A program made the translations under genes and the position numbers. From an uncultured Bacteroidota bacterium (lineage in GTDB: Bacteria > Bacteroidota > Bacteroidia > Chitinophagales > Chitinophagaceae), in NCBI GenBank assembly GCA_903912435.1, contig CAIWHI010000271.1, positions 87,327 to 132,088 on the forward strand: 44,762 nt of DNA, written 5' to 3'. Each line of letters starts with the position of its first letter. Position 1 is the first letter of the stretch. Shown here one piece after another: positions 29,483 to 37,046 of the stretch. The notes beneath the pieces were generated by a model. The model saw only the letters and a list, made by a program, of their open reading frames with translations. It made no database searches and had not been told where the DNA came from.

Positions 29483-30820
29483 TTAGTAGTTTCCTAGTCC
29501 CATAATTCGTCTGTAAAGAGAAACCAATTCTTCTCTTTTGTCCTGTGCTGCCTGTTGAGCAGATGCCGTGTTAACGATTTGATTATTGTTTATGGTCATC
29601 TGAGTTGTGGTATTATTCGTAACGTTTGAAATTTCATCAGCCGTCGACTTTTGATTTAATTCAAAACCTTTTGCCGGTGTTGCTGGAATTGGTTTTACTT
29701 CTTCAGTCATAAAATATAATGATGGAGAAATCTGTCTATTGATATTTTCTTCTGACCAGCCTAAATGTTGTAAACCTACTCGACGCTGATCAATTAAGTT
29801 ATTATAAGTCGACTTCTCATTTGCCAAGGTAGTAGTAAGCTTAGTTACCCTATTATTCGTAACGGTAATATATTGCTGACTATAGTTACTTGGATTCTTA
29901 GATATATTATCTAATTCTTCTTTAGCTTTTTTCAATTCGGTTTCATGTTGTATGATTTGAGGTCTAAGCTCTTGTTCTGTAATTGATGGAACATCATAAC
30001 CCCTATCGGTATCGGAAGGTGTAATGATTATTTGAGCTGCTAGTCCAACAGGCCCAAAAGCAAGTTCTCCAGCAGCTCTTTTGATAGCAGTACTGAAAGC
30101 AAGTTCTCCAGCAGCTCCTTTGATAGCAGTACTGGACAAAGTCTTGCTTACACCAGCTACATCAGCAGCACTGGTAGCACCTAATCTATCTCCTGCAACA
30201 ATACTAGCATCATTTGCTGCTGTTGGTAGTTTATCAATGGACTTGACTGGTTTGTATGGTTTCAGGTCTTCCGGGATTGTTGCATTATCATTAGCCGGGT
30301 TTGGAAGCTTAGCTGTTTCTTTAACTTCCGGAATATTCTCAACTACAGGTTCTTCTATAGTTGGCTTATTATCGGGGTTTGTTTCGGCTTTGGGTTTTTC
30401 TTCCGCCTCTCCCGGTGCTGGTTTAGCTCTAGATACATTCTTTTTAGTCAAACGATTGTATAGCTTCTTTAAACCAAGCGCGCCTAACATACCGCCCATT
30501 CCATCAATCGCACCCATGAGAATATTCGAGAGTCCGCTTCCACCAAGCCCTAGATCACTATCTTCTATGAGTGTGAGTGTTCTCAAGATCCTAGTAAGGA
30601 GCTCATTTTCCTGCTTTGCTACAAGTAAAGTCTTTTCCAACAAAATATTCGTTTCAACCATGCTCTGAGCAGCAGACTGCATACTCCCACTTTTAGAAGA
30701 ACGGGAGTAATGCTGCTTAGATGAGAATATCGGAAAAGCTTTTTTGAAAGGTGAAGCAAGACCACGAATGGCAGAACGACCCATCTGTGTGGCAGCACCG
30801 ACTCTTGGTAATGTTGCCAT
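29483..30820 (-). CDS. Putative tail/baseplate-hub protein with coiled coils
   Basis: 445 residues, no family recognised. The N-terminus is basic (PFKKAFPIFSSKQHYSRSSK). Residues 48-85 form a helix (MVETNILLEKTLLVAKQENE, LLTRILRTLTL) like the equivalent helix in the neighbouring glucosaminidase, suggesting a shared attachment element. Then come a Gly-rich hydrophobic segment (GAIDGMGGMLGALG), a Pro/Glu-rich linker, a 13-residue tandem duplication (AIKGAAGELAFST), and a long helix (ETELKKAKEELDNI). It ends one codon before the glucosaminidase start and starts inside the holin stop. It may be a companion in the tail lumen or hub. Confidence 0.65.
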   Translation of the reverse strand: MATLPRVGAATQMGRSAIRGLASPFKKAFPIFSSKQHYSRSSKSGSMQSAAQSMVETNILLEKTLLVAKQENELLTRILRTLTLIEDSDLGLGGSGLSNILMGAIDGMGGMLGALGLKKLYNRLTKKNVSRAKPAPGEAEEKPKAETNPDNKPTIEEPVVENIPEVKETAKLPNPANDNATIPEDLKPYKPVKSIDKLPTAANDASIVAGDRLGATSAADVAGVSKTLSSTAIKGAAGELAFSTAIKRAAGELAFGPVGLAAQIIITPSDTDRGYDVPSITEQELRPQIIQHETELKKAKEELDNISKNPSNYSQQYITVTNNRVTKLTTTLANEKSTYNNLIDQRRVGLQHLGWSEENINRQISPSLYFMTEEVKPIPATPAKGFELNQKSTADEISNVTNNTTTQMTINNNQIVNTASAQQAAQDKREELVSLYRRIMGLGNY

Positions 30821-31287
30821 TAGTTAATCTTTGCTAGTTTCTCTTGACCACGAGACCAAGCAGATACACCTACTACCGCAGCGAAAGCTGCGTGAATAAG
30901 ACCACCATTTGAAAGAGTCAAGGCTGCCCATGGATGATATGCTATTGGAAATATAATGAAATCGAAAAAACAAATCAACATCCAGAGCCAAGCCATACCT
31001 GGACGCCAGTAAGACTTCATCCAATGCTCTTCTTCTTTATTGATTTGTTCATCGACGACCTTTTCTTCCACGCGAGTCTCTAACTGCACGGCGATAGCTT
31101 CTTGTTCGATGACTTCATCTCTTGATGTTTCAGAAACCATCATAACAGGTATGGAAACCGGTGCATTTGGATTCACGGTCGCAGGCTTTGGAATTGGTGG
31201 AAGACCATTGATCTCCCTTACTTCATCCATTGCCGGCTTCCTTGGTGCAGAATCGTCATTGATATCTTTGATAACGAATTTAGCCAT
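30820..31287 (-). CDS. Probable holin, GTA-type three-TM family
   Basis: 155 residues. A polar N-terminal 88 residues is followed by hydrophobic segments (MAWLWMLICFFDFIIFPIAY, then ALTLSNGGLIHAAFAAVVGV) and the end SAWSRGQEKLAKIN. The YWRPGMAW start and W-S-R-G-Q-E-K end are typical of the holin-of-3TMs family first described for gene transfer agent release. It sits between gp51 and structural genes, overlapping the gp51 stop by 8 nt, so it would be expressed late with the hub. The long N-terminal extension is unusual and may regulate timing. Confidence 0.65.
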   Translation of the reverse strand: MAKFVIKDINDDSAPRKPAMDEVREINGLPPIPKPATVNPNAPVSIPVMMVSETSRDEVIEQEAIAVQLETRVEEKVVDEQINKEEEHWMKSYWRPGMAWLWMLICFFDFIIFPIAYHPWAALTLSNGGLIHAAFAAVVGVSAWSRGQEKLAKIN

Positions 31288-31459
31288 TTTGATGTTGCTT
31301 CCTTTGCTCTTCTAGTTCCCTTAAATAATTAAGCAACATTTCGATGTAGATATCACGTTCAAATGGGATCAGGTTTTCTATTTCAGTTATCGAGTACTTA
31401 TGATGTTGAATCAATGAAAACGTAGAGACATAGTAATTCTCTAGCGTGTTATGACTCAA
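31280..31459 (-). CDS. gp51: Baseplate hub assembly protein gp51-like, TTG start
   Basis: 59 residues. It reads (M)SHNTLENYYVSTFSLIQHHK followed by YSITEIENLIPFERDIYIEM, the pattern of gp51-type hub assembly catalysts next to gp26 in cyanophage-like genomes. The only plausible start is TTG at 31459, which overlaps the gp26 stop as TTGA. All ATG-only starts would remove the conserved N-terminus. The C-terminus is a charged helix (NYLRELEEQRKQ). It overlaps the holin start. In T4, gp51 acts catalytically in hub assembly and is not in the virion. Confidence 0.75.
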   Translation of the reverse strand: MSHNTLENYYVSTFSLIQHHKYSITEIENLIPFERDIYIEMLLNYLRELEEQRKQHQNG

Positions 31460-32163
31460 ACCAACGTAAAAAAATCATTTAACGTATTAAGCTCGATTAC
31501 TCGAACATTACCGTTTTTGTTGTAATAACTTATTGTGTGATTTAGCTTAGGCACATTATTCATGAAGTTTAAGATCTTCTCATAGACTTTTGGATCCAGT
31601 TGATCCATGAATTCTTCTAGCTCTTCATTAGTATTTTCAGATGCATCGAAGACGTCTTCACCATTGTAGATCTTATCGATTGATCTGAGAATAAGCTCAA
31701 AGTATTGATCATCACCAGCATTGAAGAATTCTTTATCATCAAAGATTCCTGCCATCGGATACTTCATCTTAATACCCATCTCTTCATTGATCTTAATGAC
31801 ATCGCTAATTCCTTCCGGAAACTTAACTTCTATCTGCGATAGGTCAATTTCAAAGTCATAAATCTGGCCATCTTCATTGTCACGATAAGACACTTTAGAA
31901 ATATTATTCACGGAAACCGATCTAAGTTGAAGAAACAAGTATTCCATGTCAAATGTGGTTAGTTTGTCAATGTCAAATGAGTCGGAGATACTACAATTAT
32001 TGATGACCTGTTTGATGGCCCTGAAAATCTCAGTCGGATCTTCAGTAGTCTTTGACATTAGAAGTAATTTCTCTTCTTTAACGAGAAAGGGTCTGAATAG
32101 TTCTTTCTTCTTTGTGGAAGGTACTACAAACTCATGGGTTGGGTAGGTTATCTTAGGAAGCAT
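31456..32163 (-). CDS. gp26: Baseplate hub protein gp26
   Basis: 235 residues (T4: 208). The N-terminus MLPKITYPTHEFVVPSTKKK, then ELFRPFLVKEEKLLLMSK, is the diagnostic start of the T4 gp26 base-plate family. The rest is acidic alpha/beta (FDMEYLFLQLRSVSVNNISK, LDPKVYEKILNFMNNVPKLN). gp26 is needed for assembly of the central hub. It lies 14 nt after the gp54-like gene and overlaps gp51 by 4 nt, as expected of coupled assembly factors. Confidence 0.9.
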   Translation of the reverse strand: MLPKITYPTHEFVVPSTKKKELFRPFLVKEEKLLLMSKTTEDPTEIFRAIKQVINNCSISDSFDIDKLTTFDMEYLFLQLRSVSVNNISKVSYRDNEDGQIYDFEIDLSQIEVKFPEGISDVIKINEEMGIKMKYPMAGIFDDKEFFNAGDDQYFELILRSIDKIYNGEDVFDASENTNEELEEFMDQLDPKVYEKILNFMNNVPKLNHTISYYNKNGNVRVIELNTLNDFFTLV

Positions 32164-32177
32164 TATTTAAACTCCAA

Positions 32178-32840
32178 TTATCCGTATGTTGTGATTGTAG
32201 GATTGTCTATGTAGAAATCTGTGTATGCTAGTGTTACGGAAACTTTAACTAGAGAGCTTTTATTTTCCCAGCTTAGCGGGATATCATTTACCGCAATAGG
32301 ATATGCTTCTTTAAACACTACCGTAACAACTGGCTCGTCGGGTATAGAAGAGTTGGTTCCCGGAGTTCCAGTATAAGTGCCTTCATTGTTATAAACTGAA
32401 ACAAAAATATCGGTAGCATAATCATCTTTATAAGCCACTTCATAACTAGAAATTAGACCCATTGAAGGTGCACCATGATCGAATATAGAATTCATCCATG
32501 AAGTCATATATTGATATATTCTACCTTTGTTGTCTTCCAAAAACGTTACATTTAAGTCAGTAAAATTTATATTGGTTGGAAACTTCTGCTGAATACCAAG
32601 GCCATAGCGATGATTATTGAATACTTCAAGCGAAGCACCGGGTAACTTAACTTCTTCTGCTCTAAACTGTAGAAATCCATTTGTTAAATAGTCACCTGAA
32701 ATGTATTGAGGTTGAGGAACTCCTCTACCGTTTAGACTAGGGGGCATAATAGTAACTACGAACTTATTGTTCTGAAGTACACCGCCTCGAGAAATATTAT
32801 CCCTAAAGTCTTGTATATTGAAACCTGTCTGCGAAGTCAT
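32178..32840 (-). CDS. gp54: Tail-tube-like protein, probable gp54 (tube initiator)
   Basis: 220 residues with the gp19/gp54 tube fold pattern: NNKFVVTIMPP, FRAEEVKLPGASLEVFNNHR, YGLGIQQKFPTNINFTDLNV, a short segment ending GRIYQYMTSWMNSI, and a C-terminal AYPIAVNDIPLSW strand. That pattern is shared by the tail-tube protein gp19 and the tube-initiation protein gp54. Its place among hub genes (gp26, gp51, gp48 nearby) rather than next to gp18 favours gp54. T4 gp54 is 320 residues, so it is short, and a tube protein remains possible. Confidence 0.7.
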   Translation of the reverse strand: MTSQTGFNIQDFRDNISRGGVLQNNKFVVTIMPPSLNGRGVPQPQYISGDYLTNGFLQFRAEEVKLPGASLEVFNNHRYGLGIQQKFPTNINFTDLNVTFLEDNKGRIYQYMTSWMNSIFDHGAPSMGLISSYEVAYKDDYATDIFVSVYNNEGTYTGTPGTNSSIPDEPVVTVVFKEAYPIAVNDIPLSWENKSSLVKVSVTLAYTDFYIDNPTITTYG

Positions 32841-33436
32841 TAGAACATTCCTTGTGAGTCTTTCCAGACTTGCTGAGTAGTTGCTTTCTGGAACTTTTCG
32901 GTTGGTAGCATAAGCGCTGCATCCCAGTTCCTAGGTTCAATATTTAGATATTTGCTTCTGACATGACCCCAAAGATAATGTTTAATGCATGGCTTAAAGT
33001 ACTTGTATCTAGAAGCGGATGACAAAATTGAATAAGAGATGTTCAGCTTTGTAGTATCATCATATCTGTTATTGTTTATAGTTTGATAAATGGCATCCAT
33101 CAACTTAGCTCTTAGCATGTGAGGTAGGTAATGCATGTTGATGCCTAAGAATCCGTCGCTCTTAAACTCGATAGGAAATACGAGAGGAAAGGTATCATAG
33201 TACGGGAGCTTTTGCTTGTGCTTCGGATCATAGAAAAACATGTACATCCGGCCAATATCATTGGCCATAATCTTATCCTTGATGTTTTCCTTGTCGGTCA
33301 TCATCCTTTGTCGATTCACAGAAGTTACTTTTTCTGCTGCATTTCTGTACCAATTGCGGGAATCACGCTGGCGAATCGTATCGATGCTAGCTAGTTTACC
33401 TTGGTTGGCGATCTGCGTGAAAATATACGCGGTCAT
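32840..33436 (-). CDS. Conserved T4-like protein next to gp4 (possible gp2)
   Basis: 198 residues. The stretches RDSRNWYRNAAEKVTSVNRQ, GRMYMFFYDPKHKQKLPYYD, TFPLVFPIEFKSDGFLGINM, HYLPHMLRAKLMD and FLPTE-like LMLPTEKFQKAT are strongly patterned and familiar from T4-superfamily genomes. By synteny with T4, where gene 2 neighbours gene 4, it may be the DNA-end-protecting gp2, but the sequence alone does not prove it. It starts in the gp4 stop and ends in the next gene's ATG, so it is tightly coupled. Confidence 0.7.
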   Translation of the reverse strand: MTAYIFTQIANQGKLASIDTIRQRDSRNWYRNAAEKVTSVNRQRMMTDKENIKDKIMANDIGRMYMFFYDPKHKQKLPYYDTFPLVFPIEFKSDGFLGINMHYLPHMLRAKLMDAIYQTINNNRYDDTTKLNISYSILSSASRYKYFKPCIKHYLWGHVRSKYLNIEPRNWDAALMLPTEKFQKATTQQVWKDSQGMF

Positions 33437-33882
33437 TATACGATTCCTAGTTCTTTTTCAGTGAAGATCTCGAATACGAAACCTCTATCTTTAGCGAATT
33501 CTTGTGCGGCTTTCCACTTAGCTTCATTAACACCCCATGTCATTACTTCTCTAATATATTTTTTAGACTTAGTTTTTCCAGCCTGTACTTTAGGAGGAGT
33601 GGTCTGCGACTTTGGTTTTACCTCTATCAACATGTGCTTCTTATTTCCATTTGGTTCTTGAACACACACCGTGAAATCGATGAAATAACGATGTACCCTT
33701 CCATCTATTGGTGATCGATATGGTATCACTGTAGTTTCAGAACTCCACCATAATACATTTGGATTCGCATCCAACCTTATCATAAGCTTAAGTTCCCAAC
33801 TAGATCTATAGACGATATCAGCGGCATCTCCTCGATACTTTTTGGGGTTTTTACATTTGAACTTTCCTTGGTAGTAAGCCAT
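33436..33882 (-). CDS. gp4: Head completion nuclease gp4
   Basis: 148 residues from ATG 33882 (MAYYQGKFKCKNPKKYRGDA); ATGs at 33885 and 33909 are in frame but less likely. YRSSWELKLMIRLDANPNVL, then WWSSETTVIPYRSPIDG, HRYFIDFTV and MLIEVKPKSQT give the PD-(D/E)xK-like core (D in YFIDF, E-x-K in IEVKPK) of T4 gp4/gp50, a TnsA-like nuclease domain. In T4 it completes heads before tail joining. The late box lies 31 nt upstream, and the gene runs divergently from gp48. Confidence 0.92.
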   Translation of the reverse strand: MAYYQGKFKCKNPKKYRGDAADIVYRSSWELKLMIRLDANPNVLWWSSETTVIPYRSPIDGRVHRYFIDFTVCVQEPNGNKKHMLIEVKPKSQTTPPKVQAGKTKSKKYIREVMTWGVNEAKWKAAQEFAKDRGFVFEIFTEKELGIV

Positions 33883-33895
33883 CATGCCCCATCGA

Positions 33896-33903
33896 TATAA
33901 ATA
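33896..33903 (+). promoter_or_regulatory. T4 late promoter for gp48-gp25 operon
   Basis: Perfect TATAAATA, 33 nt upstream of the gp48 ATG. Confidence 0.85.
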
Positions 33904-33912
33904 ATTCAAGAC

Positions 33913-33920
33913 TATTTATT
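33913..33920 (-). promoter_or_regulatory. Late promoter for gp4-gp26 operon
   Basis: The minus strand reads AATAAATA, with CT before it as at gp6. It initiates leftward about 12 nt from the plus-strand late start, so the two divergent late transcripts would overlap slightly at their 5' ends. Confidence 0.6.
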
Positions 33921-33935
33921 AGAGAGAACAAAGCA

Positions 33936-34937
33936 ATGTCTGGAGCATTAACAACATCGAACATTATAGGAGCAACGGCCGCTGCAGCGGCCGTTGCCAC
34001 AGCTGCCGCTACACAAGTTGTTGCAAGCCGAACCCCGCCGCCAGCCATCAATCCAAATGTTACTTTAGTATTCCCAAATGATTTGATTCAAGCAAATCGT
34101 GGTTACTATATGAACATAAGATTTCAGCAATATATCAAAAGATCACAGTCGAATTCTGCTGTTGTTTCTTCTCAAGGAGGCATTAAACTTCCTCTACCCA
34201 ATCATCTAATAGATAATAAAAGTGTTGAATATACACCAAGCGATTTAAATCCACTAATTGGCGCAATTGTGGATACCGTAGCACAAGCTTCATCTGATAT
34301 GAATCAATTATCTAATGCAGGATTTTGGGGTGAACAACTCGTCAAATTTGGATCTCAGTTCGGCGCGGCCGTAGCACAAACTTCTTCCATAGGAAGAAAT
34401 TTACTTGGTGCTACAAGTATTTTAACTGGCACATCATTCAATCCATATCAATCTTTGCTCTTTAGAACTCCGGTTTTTAGAGAACATACGTTTAATTGGA
34501 AGTTTGTACCAAAGAATCAAAAAGAATCCGATGATATAAGATCTATCATTCAATATTTACAAGTAAACATGCTTCCTGATATCAATTCTGTTGCAGGTTC
34601 TTCTTTATTTCAATTCCCCAGCATATTAAATATTCAGTTATATCCAGCTGCCGAATATCTTTATAGCTTTAAACCATGTGTGTTAAGAAATGTTACAGTC
34701 AATTATGCCCCTCAATCTACTCCGGCCTTTTATAGGGGAACGAGTGCCCCTGCCGCAGTAGAAATTAGTATTCACTTGGCAGAAATCGAACTATGGACTA
34801 GAAGGGATTATCCAACATCTCTTGTTGGCAATACTTCAGGTAATTTATTACCGGTTTCACTAGGAAACATTTTAACTCCCGTAGTAGAAGCTTCTACAAA
34901 TCAAAATGGCTCTATCAACGTTCCTGGTGGTACATAA
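33936..34937 (+). CDS. gp48: Baseplate tail-tube cap gp48
   Basis: 333 residues (T4: 364). After an Ala-rich N-terminus (residues 12-30) come FREHTFNWKFVPKNQKESDD, IRSIIQYLQVNMLPD, LYSFKPCVLRNVTVNYAPQS, TPAFYRGTSAPAAVEISIHL and AEIELWTRRDYP. These are the pattern of gp48/gp54-type tube-cap proteins. gp48 sits on the hub and nucleates the tail tube. It is first in the plus-strand late operon. Confidence 0.85.
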   Translation: MSGALTTSNIIGATAAAAAVATAAATQVVASRTPPPAINPNVTLVFPNDLIQANRGYYMNIRFQQYIKRSQSNSAVVSSQGGIKLPLPNHLIDNKSVEYTPSDLNPLIGAIVDTVAQASSDMNQLSNAGFWGEQLVKFGSQFGAAVAQTSSIGRNLLGATSILTGTSFNPYQSLLFRTPVFREHTFNWKFVPKNQKESDDIRSIIQYLQVNMLPDINSVAGSSLFQFPSILNIQLYPAAEYLYSFKPCVLRNVTVNYAPQSTPAFYRGTSAPAAVEISIHLAEIELWTRRDYPTSLVGNTSGNLLPVSLGNILTPVVEASTNQNGSINVPGGT

Positions 34938-34941
34938 TCAA

Positions 34942-35817
34942 ATGACCGAAAGATATTTCGAGAAATTCCCTACTATAAACTACGCTAACACGGTTGCTGT
35001 AAACATCACAGAACGCACCAAAGTGCTTAGTTCTGCTTTCGCTAATCCGTTTAATTATTACAGGTATGATGTAGTTAATAACGAAAGACCGGACACACTG
35101 GCAAATCGTTTCTATAACGATGAATATATGTCTTGGATCTTATACTTGACAAATAATGTTTCAGATCCTTATTATGAATGGTATATGGATCAGCAGACGT
35201 TTAGTAATTTTATTACTCTGAAATACGGTTCTCTACAGCTTGCATCTTCTAAAATAGCATTATACCGTAATAATTGGTATCAGAACATTGACCCATACTC
35301 GATTTCTTATTACAATGCTTTAACACCATCGCTTCAGAAATATTATGAACCAGTATTGCCCAGCGATGCTTATGCCACATCACCCATGGCTTATAGAAGA
35401 AAGAGAGAAGATTGGAAGATCACTACCAATTCGATCGTAAACTATGGAGTGGCAAATGGTTCATTCAATAATGACGAAATAGTAATGGTTAATTTCGATG
35501 GTGCGCACACCGGTCAAGGGCAGGTCTGTTTTGCTAACTCATCGAGCGTTTCACTTCAGCACGTCTCTGGTTACACTACCGGTATAACCATCACAGGATC
35601 TAGTTATCTTTATGGCACAGAAAGCCAAACTAACACTGTATTCACTGCAGCAACAACACTCGTAAACAACATAGTGCCTGCCGAATCTTCTTATTGGTCC
35701 CCTGTTTATTATTACGACTATGAACAAGAACAGAACGAAGCCAATAAGTCCATCGTAGTACTTAATCCACAGTACACCGCGCTGATGGCAAGCCAACTTA
35801 GAAGTCTATTGAAATAA
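34942..35817 (+). CDS. gp53: Baseplate wedge protein gp53 with extra beta module
   Basis: 291 residues from ATG 34942 (MTERYFEKFPTINY), preferred over ATG 34906, which lies inside gp48. YYRYDVVNNERPDTLANRFY, NDEYMSWILYLTNNVSDPYY and EWYMDQQTF match gp53 (T4: 196 residues). The extra length is mainly residues 166-243. There NGSFNNDEIVMVNFDGAHTG and GQVCFANSSSVSLQHVSGYT repeat the beta module of the gp7- and gp8-like proteins. gp53 clamps neighbouring wedges around gp6. Confidence 0.85.
   Translation: MTERYFEKFPTINYANTVAVNITERTKVLSSAFANPFNYYRYDVVNNERPDTLANRFYNDEYMSWILYLTNNVSDPYYEWYMDQQTFSNFITLKYGSLQLASSKIALYRNNWYQNIDPYSISYYNALTPSLQKYYEPVLPSDAYATSPMAYRRKREDWKITTNSIVNYGVANGSFNNDEIVMVNFDGAHTGQGQVCFANSSSVSLQHVSGYTTGITITGSSYLYGTESQTNTVFTAATTLVNNIVPAESSYWSPVYYYDYEQEQNEANKSIVVLNPQYTALMASQLRSLLK
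35437..35670 (+). repeat. Shared beta module inside gp53
   Basis: NGSFNNDEIVMVNFDGAHTG and QVCFANSSSVSLQHVSGYTT match the wedge module and account for most of the extra length of this gp53 over T4 gp53. Confidence 0.6.
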
Positions 35818-37046
35818 TGTCCGGATCAATAATGGCTGGTAACTTAAATATCAAGAGCTTAGTGGTAATATCTCCTCGTGGGACTTACATTATACCGCCA
35901 TCTCAGACTTCTCTTTCGATTTATGAAAGCATCTTTACACCGGGTATAGTTTGTGATGCTACAATCGTCGACTTCAAAGATGCACTGGGTCAGATGATCA
36001 TGACCGGAGATGAGTTCTTACTCGTTTCACTTGAAACACCGGTCAGTGGCACGACAATCGACTATGTGTTCCATGTAGATAATCTAACGAATGTTCAATC
36101 TGTCGGTGCACAAAAGGTCAAAACTTATACACTGACTTGTGTCTCAGAAGAAGCCATGACTTCAAAGATCAATTTTGGTAAGGGCTATAATGATCTGTGT
36201 TCTAATATCATAGCCGATATCCACAAGAACTATCTAAAGAGCGGTAAACAAATCATAACCGAACCAACCGTAGGTCAGCAGAACATAGTCATTACACCTA
36301 GGACAGGATTTGATGCTATTAGGTTGGTCAAGACCAGATCGGTATCTTCTGTTAATAAATCTTCTCTGTACACCTACTTCGAGACCAGACAAAACAATGC
36401 TTCTGTGTTTAAGTTCGTTACCATCGAATCACTGTTTAAGAACAGCATCGTAAAAAGTTTCAGACAGGCTGATACACAAGGCATCAACTCGAAAGCAAGA
36501 GATGATGATAATATCTTGGCTTACAAGGTGGTCAATCAATTTTCTGCTACCGAGAAGATCACTCTTGGTGGAGCTAGGAAGATTGTCGATTTAGATGGTA
36601 CCACACAAATCTATAACTCGAAAATAGTAAACACTGTCGATACGAACTATGCTGATGGTGGTTTATCTATCGCTTCTGCTACTTCGAATGTATTCACACA
36701 AGCTTATACTTCGGCCAATCCGATGCTAACTAGCTTTTATGTAGACAACTTTGTTAGACCGCAGAACAACATACCTCAGTACAGCCCTGATCAACAGGCA
36801 TATGCCTCTTTAATGCTTCAGAATAGTCTTAAAATCAGAGTTCCAGGAGATCTGGTGCTAACCGCCGGTTCTATGATTAATTGTACTATCATTGATAAAA
36901 ACGAGTTAAACATCAAAGAAGACCCGCTGCTTTCCGGCAAGTTCTTGGTCGCCAGAATCCATCATAAGATTGGTAGGATCGAAGAAAGCCCAAGGTATAC
37001 ATGCGTAATGGAACTGCTTAAGGGCAAATATAATGAGGGCGTATAA
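35817..37046 (+). CDS. gp27: Baseplate central hub protein gp27
   Basis: 409 residues (T4: 391). MSGSIMAGNLNIKSLVVISP, SQTSLSIYESIFTPGIVCDA and TIVDFKDALGQMIMTGDEFL open the first tube-like domain. TYFETRQNNASVFKFVTIES and a C-terminal GKFLVARIHHKIGRIEESPR with YTCVMELLKG complete the gp27 pattern. The trimer forms the cup that holds gp5 and lets DNA pass. The start overlaps the gp53 stop by one base and the end overlaps the gp5 ATG. Confidence 0.88.
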   Translation: MSGSIMAGNLNIKSLVVISPRGTYIIPPSQTSLSIYESIFTPGIVCDATIVDFKDALGQMIMTGDEFLLVSLETPVSGTTIDYVFHVDNLTNVQSVGAQKVKTYTLTCVSEEAMTSKINFGKGYNDLCSNIIADIHKNYLKSGKQIITEPTVGQQNIVITPRTGFDAIRLVKTRSVSSVNKSSLYTYFETRQNNASVFKFVTIESLFKNSIVKSFRQADTQGINSKARDDDNILAYKVVNQFSATEKITLGGARKIVDLDGTTQIYNSKIVNTVDTNYADGGLSIASATSNVFTQAYTSANPMLTSFYVDNFVRPQNNIPQYSPDQQAYASLMLQNSLKIRVPGDLVLTAGSMINCTIIDKNELNIKEDPLLSGKFLVARIHHKIGRIEESPRYTCVMELLKGKYNEGV

